A DNA stretch of 64,000 nt from Candidatus Gastranaerophilales bacterium (GTDB lineage: Bacteria; Cyanobacteriota; Vampirovibrionia; Gastranaerophilales; Gastranaerophilaceae): the NCBI GenBank assembly GCA_944325625.1, contig CALVAP010000004.1, positions 124,001 through 188,000 on the forward strand, in the 5' to 3' direction. Position numbers and translations under genes: made by a program. The notes under the pieces are model-generated. The model was not told the DNA's origin. It did no database searches and worked only from the letters and a program-made list of their open reading frames with translations. Positions 36,648 to 46,005 of this stretch are shown here, piece after piece (positions within the stretch are counted from its first letter, which is position 1; each line of letters opens with the position of its first letter).

Positions 36648-37160
36648 CTATTGCGGAGCAAAAAACATCACAACATTTCTACCGTCGAGTGAGGGTTTTT
36701 TCTCCAATACCAATGGTTGATCTTTTAAATCTTCAATAAATTTATTAGCTAAATCAAACGCCAATTTGCTATGCTGCATTTCTCGTCCTCTTAGCATTAC
36801 GACAACCTTCACTTTATTTCCTTGTGTAATAAATTTTTTAATATTATTAATCCTCACAAGGTAATCGTGAGTATCAATTTTATATCGAACTTTTATTTCT
36901 TTAATATCAATAGTATGTTGCTTTTTCTTAGCTTCTTTAGCACGTTTTTCAACTTCGTATTTATACTTTCCATAGTCCATAATCTTACAGACCGGAGGTT
37001 CTTGATTTTGAGATACAACTACAAGGTCCAGGTCTTTATCTTCCGCCATTTGCCGAGCTTTTCCTATTGGAACAACTCCGTGATTATTACCTTCATCATC
37101 TATCAATCTGACTTCTCTTGAACGAATTTTTTCATTCATAATAATAGTATCTCTGCTAAT
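36648..37160 (-). CDS. infC: translation initiation factor IF-3, AUU start
   Basis: About 170 residues with standard IF-3 N and C domains: NEKIRSREVRLIDDEG, DYGKYKYE, IKEIKVRYKI, VKVVVMLRGREMQHS. The start is placed at ATT 37160 because AAGGAGACATAGCC lies just upstream and the extra residues SRDTIIMNEKIR match the normal IF-3 N-terminus; ATG at 37139 has no RBS. AUU starts are the known basis of IF-3 autoregulation. The usual downstream rpmI-rplT are missing; the prepilin gene follows 54 nt later instead. Confidence 0.93.
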   Translation of the reverse strand: MSRDTIIMNEKIRSREVRLIDDEGNNHGVVPIGKARQMAEDKDLDLVVVSQNQEPPVCKIMDYGKYKYEVEKRAKEAKKKQHTIDIKEIKVRYKIDTHDYLVRINNIKKFITQGNKVKVVVMLRGREMQHSKLAFDLANKFIEDLKDQPLVLEKKPSLDGRNVVMFFAPQ

Positions 37161-37246
37161 GGCTATGTCTCCTTCTTGTTGTATTTTTACTGAGAATATT
37201 GTAACCGAATGTTATAAAAAAAGCAATTTTTCAACAAAAACAATCA

Positions 37247-37993
37247 CTATTTACTTACTTTTGCTTCTCTGAATGACTTTAGAATAATATTTCTTGCCTC
37301 AATTGCCTGCTCTTTTGATAAAGGTTCTATATCCTTGAGCGGATAATCTATTTTTAACTGCTCATATTTTGAAACTGCCATATTGTGATAAGGAAGCACA
37401 TCAAGTGCGCAAATGTTTCTCAACTTAGCAAGAAATTTACCCAACTCCTCAAGATAAACTTTATTAAATGTCAATTTTGGAACTACTACGTGCCTTATCC
37501 AAACGGGAATATTTTTTTCCGACAGATAAAGCGCAAAATCCAAAACGTTCTTATTTGATTTTCCCGTAAGTTTTTTATGCTCATCATCATTTATATGTTT
37601 AATATCAAGCATAACCAGGCTTGTATATTTCAACAACTCATCTATTTTCTCAGTATTATTCTTATCAAAAACAATTCCGGAGGTATCAAGAGCCGTATGA
37701 ATTTTTCTTTGATTGGCAACCTTAAACAATTCAGTGACAAAAGGCAATTGCATAAGCGGTTCCCCGCCGCTCACTGTTATACCCCCATTTTGAACAAACT
37801 CTTTAACTCCTTCATACTTTTCAAAAATTTCGCTCACACTCATAAGCTTATTTTCTTTAAAAGACCAAGAATCAGGATTGTGACAATATTGACAGCGAAG
37901 AGGACAGCCCTGAGTGAAGATTACAAACCTTACTCCCGGGCCGTCTACTGTTCCGCAACTTTCTATTGAATGTATGTTTCCTTTTATCTCCAT
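37247..37993 (-). CDS. pflA: pyruvate formate-lyase activating enzyme
   Basis: 248 residues, radical SAM. The cluster motif CPLRCQYCHNPDSW is the PflA signature, with GGEP-type VSGGEPLMQ after it. It generates the glycyl radical on pyruvate formate-lyase using SAM and reduced ferredoxin or flavodoxin. The start overlaps the stop of the glycyl-radical subunit gene by one base, so the operon order is pflB core, glycyl-radical domain, pflA. Confidence 0.95.
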   Translation of the reverse strand: MEIKGNIHSIESCGTVDGPGVRFVIFTQGCPLRCQYCHNPDSWSFKENKLMSVSEIFEKYEGVKEFVQNGGITVSGGEPLMQLPFVTELFKVANQRKIHTALDTSGIVFDKNNTEKIDELLKYTSLVMLDIKHINDDEHKKLTGKSNKNVLDFALYLSEKNIPVWIRHVVVPKLTFNKVYLEELGKFLAKLRNICALDVLPYHNMAVSKYEQLKIDYPLKDIEPLSKEQAIEARNIILKSFREAKVSK

Positions 37994-38229
37994 TACATTT
38001 TGCTGTGGAATGTTCTTGAAATTACATCATCTTGCTGCTCTTTAGTCAACTTGTTAAAATTAACAGCATATCCTGATACTCTAACCGTCAACTGCGGATA
38101 TTTTTCCGGATGTGCTTGCGCATCAAGTAATGTGTCACGATTGAATACATTCACGTTAAGATGGTGCCCGCCTTTTTCCACGTATCCATCAATTATATTT
38201 ATTAAATTTTCTTCTTGCATTGTTGCCAT
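37993..38229 (-). CDS. separate glycyl-radical domain of pyruvate formate-lyase
   Basis: 78 residues equal to the C-terminal domain of [37 protein letters not shown] (radical Gly53) and [16 protein letters not shown] strong AAAAAAGGAGA site precedes the ATG at 38229, so it is translated as its own protein. It resembles the stand-in protein GrcA/YfiD, but here the main enzyme lacks its own copy, so this peptide should be essential for activity. An in-frame ATG at 38259 is less likely. Confidence 0.9.
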   Translation of the reverse strand: MATMQEENLINIIDGYVEKGGHHLNVNVFNRDTLLDAQAHPEKYPQLTVRVSGYAVNFNKLTKEQQDDVISRTFHSKM

Positions 38230-38265
38230 AATTATTTCTCCTTTTTTAGCTAAACTCAACTTACG

Positions 38266-40350
38266 TTAATTAAGACTTGTTTCACAGCATCCACAATCAA
38301 AATTAACATTTAAGTCACCCAAGAATACTTCATCTTTACCAAGTGCATTAGGAATAATTGAGAAAGTATTCGAAATCCCGTCTTGCGCATCATGGAAAGG
38401 AAGTTTTGAAACAGATGAAAGCGAAGCAGCAACTCCATTACAATCACGACCATGCATCGGGTTGGCACCAGGGGCAAGAGGTACCCCTTTTTTTCTTCCA
38501 TCCGGTGTATTTCCTGTCTTTTTACCATATACAACGTTGGAGGTAATAGTCAATATTGACATTGTTGGAATTGAGTTTCTATACGTATGATGTTTTCTTA
38601 TTTTTGCCATAAAACTCTTAACCAGATTAACTGCCAAACTGTCGACTCTATCATCATTATTTCCATATTTCGGGAAATCGCCTTCAATTTCGTAATCAAC
38701 AACTATTCCATTTTCATCACGTATAGTTTTTACTTTGGCATACTTTATAGCAGACAAAGAATCAGCAACAACTGAAAGTCCAGCTATACCTGTTGCAAAA
38801 TATCTCTTCACATCCCTATCATGAAGCGCCATTTGGGCTCTTTCATAGCAATACTTGTCGTGCATATAGTGGATTACATTTAATGTGTTAACATACAATC
38901 CTGCAAGCCATTCCATCATATCGTCATATCTTTCCATTACTTCATCAAAATCAAGATACTCTGATGTTATCGGTCGATATTTTGGCGCAATTTGTTGTTT
39001 AGAAACCTCATCAACTCCACCGTTTATTGCGTATAACAGACATTTTGCAAGGTTTGCACGTGCTCCAAAAAACTGCATTTCTTTACCTACAACCATTGAA
39101 GAAACACAACAAGCAATTGCATAATCATCCCCATGTACAACTCTCATCATATCATCATTTTCATACTGGATAGATGAAGTTGAAATGGAAATTCTTGCGC
39201 AATATTCTTTAAATCCTTGCGGAAGATTTTTTGACCACAATACTGTCAAATTCGGTTCCGGAGCGGAACCCAAATTTTCTAGCGTATGCAAGTACCTAAA
39301 TGAGTTTTTAGTAACCAATGAACGTCCGTCTAAACCCATACCGCCTATGGATTCAGTAACCCAAGTCGGGTCACCCGAGAATAGTTCATTATACTCAGGT
39401 GTCCTTGCAAATTTTACAAGTCTGAGCTTCATTATAAAATGATCAATCATTTCTTGCGCTTGAGCTTCAGTGATTATACCTTCTTTTAAATCTCTTTCAA
39501 TATAAATATCAAGGAAGGTCGAAGTTCTACCAATACTCATAGCCGCACCGTTTTGCTCTTTAACTGCAGCTAAGTACCCGAAATAAAGCCATTGGATAGC
39601 TTCTTGTGCATTTCTTGCAGGTTTTGAAATATCAAAACCATATGCTTTTCCCATTTCCACCATCTCCTGAAGCGCTCTTATCTGCTCAGCAATTTCTTCT
39701 CTTAACTGAATTCTTTCAGCTGTCATCTCTCCTTCTAAAGATTTAAATTGTTCTTTCTTATCTTCAACAAGCCTATCTATACCATAAAGAGCGACTCTTC
39801 TATAATCACCGATAATCCGACCTCGTCCGTAAGCATCCGGCAACCCTGTAATAATCGCAGCATGTCTTGCTGATTTCATCTCAGGGGTGTATACATCAAA
39901 AACCCCTTGATTGTGTGTTTTTCTATACTTGGTAAATATCTCCGTAACTTCGGGATCCACATCATAACCGTATGCTTTGCAGGCACTTTGAGCCATTCTT
40001 ATACCGCCAAACGGCTGCATTGAACGCTTCAACGGAGCATCTGTTTGAAGTCCTACAATTTTTTCCAAATTTTTATCAATATATCCTGCTCCATGGGATG
40101 TTATTGTAGATACAATTTTTGTATCCATATCCACAACACCGCCATTTTCACGCTCTTTCTTGAGTAAATCGCAGCATTCTGCCCACAAACTTTTTGTTGC
40201 CTCTGTCGGCTCCGCCAAAAAATCCGCATTTCCGGAATATTCTGTATAATTCCTTTGGATAAAATCTCTTACATTTATTTCATCATTCCACAAACCTTTG
40301 ACAAATTCTGTTTTTGGATATAGCTCTTTTTCTATCGCTACTTCTAACAT
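38266..40350 (-). CDS. pflB: pyruvate formate-lyase core lacking the glycyl-radical domain
   Basis: 694 residues against ~760 for E. coli PflB. The catalytic Cys pair is kept (ACCVSSM, Cys414-Cys415), with [11 protein letters not shown] and [14 protein letters not shown]. The chain then ends in a Cys-rich [10 protein letters not shown] tail instead of the glycyl-radical domain, which is encoded next. PFL splits pyruvate and CoA into formate and acetyl-CoA. AGGAGGAAGGT precedes the ATG. The clean stop and separate RBS of the next gene argue against a frameshift. Confidence 0.93.
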   Translation of the reverse strand: MLEVAIEKELYPKTEFVKGLWNDEINVRDFIQRNYTEYSGNADFLAEPTEATKSLWAECCDLLKKERENGGVVDMDTKIVSTITSHGAGYIDKNLEKIVGLQTDAPLKRSMQPFGGIRMAQSACKAYGYDVDPEVTEIFTKYRKTHNQGVFDVYTPEMKSARHAAIITGLPDAYGRGRIIGDYRRVALYGIDRLVEDKKEQFKSLEGEMTAERIQLREEIAEQIRALQEMVEMGKAYGFDISKPARNAQEAIQWLYFGYLAAVKEQNGAAMSIGRTSTFLDIYIERDLKEGIITEAQAQEMIDHFIMKLRLVKFARTPEYNELFSGDPTWVTESIGGMGLDGRSLVTKNSFRYLHTLENLGSAPEPNLTVLWSKNLPQGFKEYCARISISTSSIQYENDDMMRVVHGDDYAIACCVSSMVVGKEMQFFGARANLAKCLLYAINGGVDEVSKQQIAPKYRPITSEYLDFDEVMERYDDMMEWLAGLYVNTLNVIHYMHDKYCYERAQMALHDRDVKRYFATGIAGLSVVADSLSAIKYAKVKTIRDENGIVVDYEIEGDFPKYGNNDDRVDSLAVNLVKSFMAKIRKHHTYRNSIPTMSILTITSNVVYGKKTGNTPDGRKKGVPLAPGANPMHGRDCNGVAASLSSVSKLPFHDAQDGISNTFSIIPNALGKDEVFLGDLNVNFDCGCCETSLN

Positions 40351-40687
40351 ACCTTCCTCCTATTATATTTTTCGACTAGTTATTAACTATATTATATTGC
40401 GATTATGGAAAAAAGCCTACTTCCTTTACATAAATTTAAAAAGCTTAACATACCGTCAAAATTCGTGCAAACCAATAAGCAAGGGTTTTACGCCAGGATT
40501 TAAAAATCAATTTCTGAAATATTATGAAAAAATTTTAACTCTTATTTACATTTGTTTAAAAATTCAAAATATACTCACAATTTTGATTTATTAAAATACG
40601 TAAATTATACACATAATTTTAGCAAAAATTTATTTTTTTGTACTTACAATATGAACATAGTTATATCCAATATTAAAGGAACATGCC
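40351..40687. other. 337-bp intergenic region with divergent promoters
   Basis: On the minus strand TATAAT (40391-40396) lies just upstream of a TAGTTA-T-TAACTA dyad (40377-40389) and the pflB RBS, so the dyad would cover the start point of the pfl transcript. On the plus strand A/T-rich sequence leads to AAAGGA before 40688. I see no RNA gene or further ORF here. Confidence 0.4.
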
Positions 40688-41200
40688 ATGCAAGTTAATA
40701 AAATTGCTTTTAAATCTATTGAAAAAAGCAGACCCAATACAACAAAATCAGCAGAAAACACAAAAAACACATCACTACCAAATAATTCTAAAATAGAAGA
40801 TGCCGCAAATGACATGAAAGGAGCAACTGCGCTAAGCGACTTAGTATTAGCAAGATTGAACAAATTAAATAACCAAGAAAAAAGCATATACGATTACTCC
40901 AATATTGACTTTTCAGAACTTAACGGTGACATAAAAGAAGAATTTGGTTATCAATATATTACGCAAAAAGATGCTCCAAAAAATATTACAAGAACATTTG
41001 TTTCTCAAGATGGAAAACACGTTCTTGCGATATCAGAACAATCAAAAGAAAGTGGCACACCAATTAGGGATATAAACTTTGACCCCCAAAAACACACCAT
41101 TCGCTCTATCATAGACTATGATCCAATCTCCGGTAGAAAAATAAAAGCTACATACTACTATGGTATAGATGAAATTGAAGATAGAGTTGATAACGTCTAA
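40688..41200 (+). CDS. unknown protein with N-terminal IAFKS motif
   Basis: 170 residues, no recognised family. The first ~45 residues are polar and probably disordered, starting MQVNKIAFKSIEKS. The C-terminal ~80 residues look like beta strands (ITRTFVSQDGKHVLAI, IRSIIDYDPISGRKIKATYYYG). No signal peptide. AAAGGAACATGCC precedes the ATG. The N-terminal hydrophobic-Phe-Lys motif recurs in other unknown proteins of this window. Confidence 0.6.
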   Translation: MQVNKIAFKSIEKSRPNTTKSAENTKNTSLPNNSKIEDAANDMKGATALSDLVLARLNKLNNQEKSIYDYSNIDFSELNGDIKEEFGYQYITQKDAPKNITRTFVSQDGKHVLAISEQSKESGTPIRDINFDPQKHTIRSIIDYDPISGRKIKATYYYGIDEIEDRVDNV

Positions 41201-41311
41201 GTTTAACTTGAAAATAATTACAATTTTATACAAAACTTTAACGCAAAGAATATACTCAAAATCGTCTTAAGCGTTGGATTACAGGACAATAAGTCAATCC
41301 CAAAATCCGCT

Positions 41312-41788
41312 CTATTTAACTTTAATTTTGGGAATCCACATCGGAACATTTTTCTTATACTCAAGATATTCATTTCCGAACTTGCGTTCAAGTTGTTTTT
41401 CTTCAAACACTTTGAAATAAATACAGTTTATTATGAAAAACAATACAGCCCAATAAAATATTATAATCGAATTTAGGATTAAAGCTTCTGCGGAAAGAAC
41501 TCCCAATACACCTATTATCATTGGATTTCTAACATATTTAAAGGGTCCTTCGATAACAAGTTTCTTTGTTGCCGCCCAAGGCGCAAGCGTTCCTTTGCCT
41601 ATTTTGTGAAATAATACCATTGTCCAAATCGCTAAGCATACTCCCGCAATTAACAAAACTAGCCCTAAAATAGCTTGAAATAATGCCGGATTTTTATACT
41701 GAAAATCAGTAAAATAAAGTATCAGAATCGGGATTGTAACAGTAACGTTGAACGGCAAAATAACTATAGCTTTAATCCACTCTTGCAT
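41312..41788 (-). CDS. ICMT/phospholipid-methyltransferase family membrane protein
   Basis: 158 residues with four hydrophobic segments. The C-terminal part has GPFKYVRNPMIIGV and EEKQLERKFGNEYLEYKK, the SAM-binding pattern of the isoprenylcysteine carboxyl methyltransferase and phospholipid methyltransferase group. Substrate is unknown; bacterial members act on lipids or small molecules. ATG 41788 has AAGG upstream; GTG at 41794 is an alternative. Confidence 0.8.
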   Translation of the reverse strand: MQEWIKAIVILPFNVTVTIPILILYFTDFQYKNPALFQAILGLVLLIAGVCLAIWTMVLFHKIGKGTLAPWAATKKLVIEGPFKYVRNPMIIGVLGVLSAEALILNSIIIFYWAVLFFIINCIYFKVFEEKQLERKFGNEYLEYKKNVPMWIPKIKVK

Positions 41789-41880
41789 AAACACCAGCCT
41801 TATAATAAATAAATTTTTACTTATTTTATTCTATACACATCAGTTTTTATAGACAAGCCAAAATATAAAAACTACAAAAA

Positions 41881-41954
41881 TCGGAATGACAGGATTTGAA
41901 CCTGCGACCCCCGCGTCCCGAACACGGTGCGCTACCAAACTGCGCTACATTCCG
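41881..41954 (-). tRNA. tRNA-Pro(CGG)
   Basis: Cloverleaf on the minus strand: acceptor CGGAATG/CATTCCG, anticodon stem CCGTG/CGCGG with loop TTCGGGA (anticodon CGG), T arm with TTCAAAT. CCA not encoded. Confidence 0.95.
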
Positions 41955-41990
41955 ATTTTTTATTCTTTCTTCTTATTTTCTTTTTAAATA

Positions 41991-42064
<74 letters not shown>

Positions 42065-42147
42065 ATATTTTTCTTTCAAACCTGCTATATCCTAATTCTA
42101 AACTGAGCATAATCTAAAATCAAGTACCGCAAATCCTATTTTTTATT

Positions 42148-43140
42148 TTACTTTCGCTCTGTCATCTTATCTATCTTTTCCGCCATATACGTTGAAAACA
42201 TCGGTATAATTCCATAATATATTCCCGCAAATATCACCGCAGGTCTCACCACATTCAGACCTTGTATATATTTGTGTAATTTGGGGTCTTTTTTATTAAT
42301 TTCTGAGAACTGCTTTATGAAAGAACTTGTTTTATTCTTTATTGCATTGTCAACCAAATACCCGCCCAAAATAGTTATTGCAGTTGATATTACGTTGTTA
42401 TACACCAATGCCTTTTTCCTGTTCTCTTTAATACCGTTACTATTCATTGTTTGATAAGCGTAACTTCCGCTAAGAAGCACATCTGTGGCAGCACTCATAT
42501 GTTTTGCAATGTTCTTTTCTTCGTTTGCATGTTTTACTACAAAATCACCAAATTTTTCATTGTTTAATATTTTACTAATGCCTTTTGCCAAGCTATTAAT
42601 CGGGTTCCCCTTGAATGCTACTTCTTGTTTTATTGTTTTTTCAAACTCGTCTTCTTTTTCGTGCTTTTTTCTACCAAAAATTTTATCCATTGCGATTGGT
42701 ATAAGTGCAATGGTCAACATTGACTTTGGAATTGCGGTCAAAAGTCCGCTGCTAAGAGTTATTATTTGTGTTGCCAACTTATAGGCTTTTGATTCTACCG
42801 GTTTAAGCTTTTTTGTAGTTTCACTGGTCAGCATTTTGCCATAATTTTTATTTATGTATTTAACAGCATTTTCTATCGGCAAAGCTACAGCCGCAACGAG
42901 CCCAAACTTCATTAGTCCGGAGCAAACAGAACTTGCACATGCGTAATGCTTATTCTCTTTTTCTACATCAGGAGTAGCTAAAATAGCTAAAGGTCTTACC
43001 GTCAAAGGCATAACGACAGAAACCCCTGCCGTAAAACTTGTAGCATGCTCAGAAACTTTCTCCAATCCGTTTAAAAGCAGTTTATTGTTCCATAGCCCTT
43101 TAAACGGTATATTATTTCGACCTGTTTCACTTATTTTCAT
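42148..43140 (-). CDS. unknown membrane-associated protein with IPFKG motif
   Basis: 330 residues, no recognised family. Several hydrophobic stretches (around 40-55, 80-90, 130-150, 250-265, 300-320) suggest membrane association. The N-terminus has NNIPFKG and the middle has EVAFKGN, a repeated hydrophobic-FKG motif. The start at 43140 has AAGGGA seven bases upstream; the frame is open to 43170. Function unknown. Confidence 0.6.
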   Translation of the reverse strand: MKISETGRNNIPFKGLWNNKLLLNGLEKVSEHATSFTAGVSVVMPLTVRPLAILATPDVEKENKHYACASSVCSGLMKFGLVAAVALPIENAVKYINKNYGKMLTSETTKKLKPVESKAYKLATQIITLSSGLLTAIPKSMLTIALIPIAMDKIFGRKKHEKEDEFEKTIKQEVAFKGNPINSLAKGISKILNNEKFGDFVVKHANEEKNIAKHMSAATDVLLSGSYAYQTMNSNGIKENRKKALVYNNVISTAITILGGYLVDNAIKNKTSSFIKQFSEINKKDPKLHKYIQGLNVVRPAVIFAGIYYGIIPMFSTYMAEKIDKMTERK

Positions 43141-43234
43141 ATGCCTGTCCCTTATAATAGTAGACAACACTCAAACCAAAAAGTAAAATACAAAAATACT
43201 ATCGCTGTATTAATATCCCGTCTTTTGTCTTATA

Positions 43235-43930
43235 ATGAAGTCTATGAGAGTATTAAATTTTGTAAAAACAGAATTAAACACTATTAGCTTACATGAGAAA
43301 ATTATTTTCATAATCGCCATAGCGCTTGCGGGTATTATCTCTTTGTACCTTAACGATAGCAAAATCGCATTATTATGCACTATTTGCGGAATACTATACA
43401 CCATTTTAGCAGGCAACGGCAGGATTCTTTGTTATTTATTCGGCATCATTGCCACACTTTGCTATGCTTACCTTTCTTTTAAGGCATCACTTTATGGAAA
43501 TTTCGTTTTAAATATGTTTTACTACTTTCCAATGGAGCTTATTGGGATTTTTAATTGGAAAAAGAATTTAAAACCAAATTCCAATGAAATTATAAAAACC
43601 AAATTAAATCTGAAAAACAAAATCATTCTCTTTTCTGCCGGCATAATATTAACCGCAATTTTTGCCATTATATTTGCCAAGGCGGGAGGTCAAAAATCAT
43701 TATTCGACGCTTTTACTTGCGTTTTCTCAGTTCTGGGTATGTTTTTGACTGTACAAAGATGTATAGAGCAGTGGTTTGTTTGGATGTTAGTCAATGCTTT
43801 TTCTGCAATCATGTGGTTAGGCTTATTTTGGCAAGGCGAGAACTGCTTTATGCTGGTCATAAAATGGTCAATATACTTTATACTTGCAATATACTTCTGG
43901 ATTATATGGAGAAAAGAACTATCAAATTAA
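43235..43930 (+). CDS. pnuC: PnuC-type nicotinamide riboside (vitamin) transporter
   Basis: About 231 residues with seven to eight hydrophobic helices. WKKNLKP after the fourth helix, and QRCIEQWFVWMLVN in the second half, fit the PnuC substrate-binding pattern. PnuC-type carriers move nicotinamide riboside or thiamine-type vitamins by facilitated diffusion. TATAAT at 43231-43236 overlaps the first ATG, so the ATG at 43244 may be the true, leaderless start. It runs into the alkD-like gene with a 5-nt gap. Confidence 0.85.
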   Translation: MKSMRVLNFVKTELNTISLHEKIIFIIAIALAGIISLYLNDSKIALLCTICGILYTILAGNGRILCYLFGIIATLCYAYLSFKASLYGNFVLNMFYYFPMELIGIFNWKKNLKPNSNEIIKTKLNLKNKIILFSAGIILTAIFAIIFAKAGGQKSLFDAFTCVFSVLGMFLTVQRCIEQWFVWMLVNAFSAIMWLGLFWQGENCFMLVIKWSIYFILAIYFWIIWRKELSN

Positions 43931-43935
43931 GCGCT

Positions 43936-44634
43936 ATGAAACAAGAAATATCCCAACATAAAATCAAACAACTTCTTATTGAAAAAGCAGATGCAAAATA
44001 TCAAAAATTCAGTGCTAGCCTGCTTCCAAACATCAATAATGTTCTGGGTGTTCGTTTACCAATATTGCGCAAAATTGCAAAAGATTTGTACCGTTTTGGA
44101 AATTGGACTGATTTTCTTAACAAGACAAACAACGAATACATGGAAGAAATTATGCTAAAAGGTATGATTATTGGACTTATTAACGAGCCGGTAGATAAAA
44201 TTTTGCAATGTGTGAAAAATTTTATTCCTCAAATCACAAATTGGGCGATATGTGATAGTTTTTGTTCTGGACTTAAATTTACAAGCAAAAACAAAGATAT
44301 TGTCTGGGAATTTATTCAACCCTATTTGAAATCAAATAAAGAATATGAAATCCGCTTTGGAGTAGTAATGATTTTGAACTATTTTATTGAAAATGAATAT
44401 ATAGACAGAATACTGCCAATTTTAGACAATATTAATCACGAAGGTTACTATGCCAAAATGGGTGTTGCTTGGGCAATATCAATTTGTTTTGTTAAACAAG
44501 AACAAAAAACTTTAAACTATATGAAAAGTTCTAATCTGGATAAATGGACTTACAATAAAGCTATTCAAAAATGTATCGAGTCTTATAGAATTACCAATGA
44601 AACAAAAGAAAAACTTAAGAAAATGAAAAAATAA
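43936..44634 (+). CDS. AlkD-like DNA alkylation repair protein
   Basis: About 232 residues of HEAT-like helices. VLGVRLPILRKIAKDL at the N-terminus, NWAICDSFCS, and YYAKMGVAWAIS and DKWTYNKAIQKCIES follow the AlkD pattern, with the Trp/Asp pair of the lesion-binding cleft. AlkD is a glycosylase for bulky alkylated bases. The start is uncertain: ATG 43936 (5 nt after the pnuC stop) gives the family length; ATG 43906 is also in frame. Neither has a strong RBS, so coupling to pnuC is likely. Confidence 0.8.
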   Translation: MKQEISQHKIKQLLIEKADAKYQKFSASLLPNINNVLGVRLPILRKIAKDLYRFGNWTDFLNKTNNEYMEEIMLKGMIIGLINEPVDKILQCVKNFIPQITNWAICDSFCSGLKFTSKNKDIVWEFIQPYLKSNKEYEIRFGVVMILNYFIENEYIDRILPILDNINHEGYYAKMGVAWAISICFVKQEQKTLNYMKSSNLDKWTYNKAIQKCIESYRITNETKEKLKKMKK

Positions 44635-44656
44635 AAAGAGCCAAAAGGCTCTTTTA
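44634..44656 (+). terminator. terminator of pnuC-alkD
   Basis: AAAAGAGCC / GGCTCTTTT stem with a 4-nt loop. Confidence 0.7.
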
Positions 44657-44662
44657 AAATGG

Positions 44663-44736
44663 TCGGGATGACAGGATTTGAACCTGCGACCCCCTCGTCC
44701 CAAGCGAGGTGCGCTACCAAGCTGCGCTACATCCCG
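44663..44736 (-). tRNA. tRNA-Pro(TGG)
   Basis: Cloverleaf on the minus strand: acceptor CGGGATG/CATCCCG, anticodon stem CCTCG/CGAGG with loop CTTGGGA (anticodon TGG). It completes the set of three Pro isoacceptors within 2.9 kb. Confidence 0.95.
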
Positions 44737-44826
44737 TTATTAAGTTATCATCTTAAGCCAATAAGCTTACCGAAGTAAGTTAAGTTTAGCAACAACACAA
44801 ACAGCCGTCAACCCTATTTAAAGAAT

Positions 44827-46005
44827 TTACATTTTCAACCAAGATTTAATCTGTGAAGAAATGAAATCAAAACCTTTAATTAATCCCAAATCCTTTGGTT
44901 CCATATTCTTATGATACATAACTAAAGGAACATATTCTCTTGTATGATCGGTACCTTCAACTGTGGGGTCACAACCATGGTCAGCAGTTATTATCAGTAA
45001 ATCATCATCTTTCATAGAATCAATAATATCCGGTACTCGGCTATCTATTTCTTCAATGGCTCTGGCATAGCCATGCGCATCATTCCTATGACCATACAAC
45101 ATATCTGTATCAACAAGATTTGTAAAAATTAACTCTCGCTCATGAGCAAAAATGTTCCTTGATGAAACTTTTAATTCCTTCAAGTTAAGTTTATTTTGAA
45201 CAGCTTTAATTGTTAAATCAAGTCCTTCCGTATTTGAACCGGTATGAACAGCATATGTAACACCTGATTTTACAAATATATCTTCTATTTTACCAATACC
45301 AACCACTACCCCGTTTTTTTCTTCAATTCGATTAAGAATAGTTTTTGCAGGAGGAGGAACAGAAAAATCTCTACGGTCTTTTGAAATACGAACAGGCTTT
45401 CCACTAACCATCCAAAATGGTCTGGCAATAACACGAGATGTATTATATTCACCATTCAGTATTTCTCTTGCAATCCTGCACCAATCATACAAAGTATCAA
45501 GCGGTACAACATCAATATCAACAGCTATCTGAAAAACACTATCCGCACTGGTATATACAATAGGATATTGAGTTCTTTGATGTTCCTTATAAAGTTGTTC
45601 AATAATAGCAGTACCGGATGCCGGACAATTCGCCAATACTCCGCCACAACCTGTCTTTTCTATAAATTCGTCAATAACCTCTTTAGGAAACCCATATGGA
45701 TATGTTCTAAAAGGCTTGTCCAACAACAAACCTGCAATCTCCCAATGCCCTGTTGTAGTATCTTTACCCTTAGATTTTTCTGCAAGTTTTGCATATTGTC
45801 CAATTGGGTTTTCCACTCTTTTTGCCCCTTCTACCTGAACAATATTAGCCAACCCAAGCTTACTTAAATTCGGAATATTCAACCCGCCAACAGCATGAGC
45901 AACATTTGAAAGAGTATTACACTCTTTAACATCCGAATATTCTTCGCAATCCGGCATTGCACCGCAGCCCATAGAATCAATTACAATTAATATTACTCTT
46001 TTCAT
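44827..46005 (-). CDS. deoB: phosphopentomutase
   Basis: 392 residues of the alkaline-phosphatase superfamily. It begins VILIVIDSMGCGAMPD (metal ligand and catalytic region), with TTGHWEIAG and TADHGCDPT metal-binding segments. It interconverts (deoxy)ribose 1- and 5-phosphate in nucleoside salvage. The ATG follows the proC stop immediately, with its RBS (GGGGAAA) inside proC, so the pair is cotranscribed; no functional link between them is known. Confidence 0.96.
   Translation of the reverse strand: MKRVILIVIDSMGCGAMPDCEEYSDVKECNTLSNVAHAVGGLNIPNLSKLGLANIVQVEGAKRVENPIGQYAKLAEKSKGKDTTTGHWEIAGLLLDKPFRTYPYGFPKEVIDEFIEKTGCGGVLANCPASGTAIIEQLYKEHQRTQYPIVYTSADSVFQIAVDIDVVPLDTLYDWCRIAREILNGEYNTSRVIARPFWMVSGKPVRISKDRRDFSVPPPAKTILNRIEEKNGVVVGIGKIEDIFVKSGVTYAVHTGSNTEGLDLTIKAVQNKLNLKELKVSSRNIFAHERELIFTNLVDTDMLYGHRNDAHGYARAIEEIDSRVPDIIDSMKDDDLLIITADHGCDPTVEGTDHTREYVPLVMYHKNMEPKDLGLIKGFDFISSQIKSWLKM

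Noticed and set aside
37993-38300. Frameshift or sequencing error splitting pflB
   Set aside because: The small gene has its own strong RBS and ATG, and the core ends in a distinct tail, so a true split fits better.
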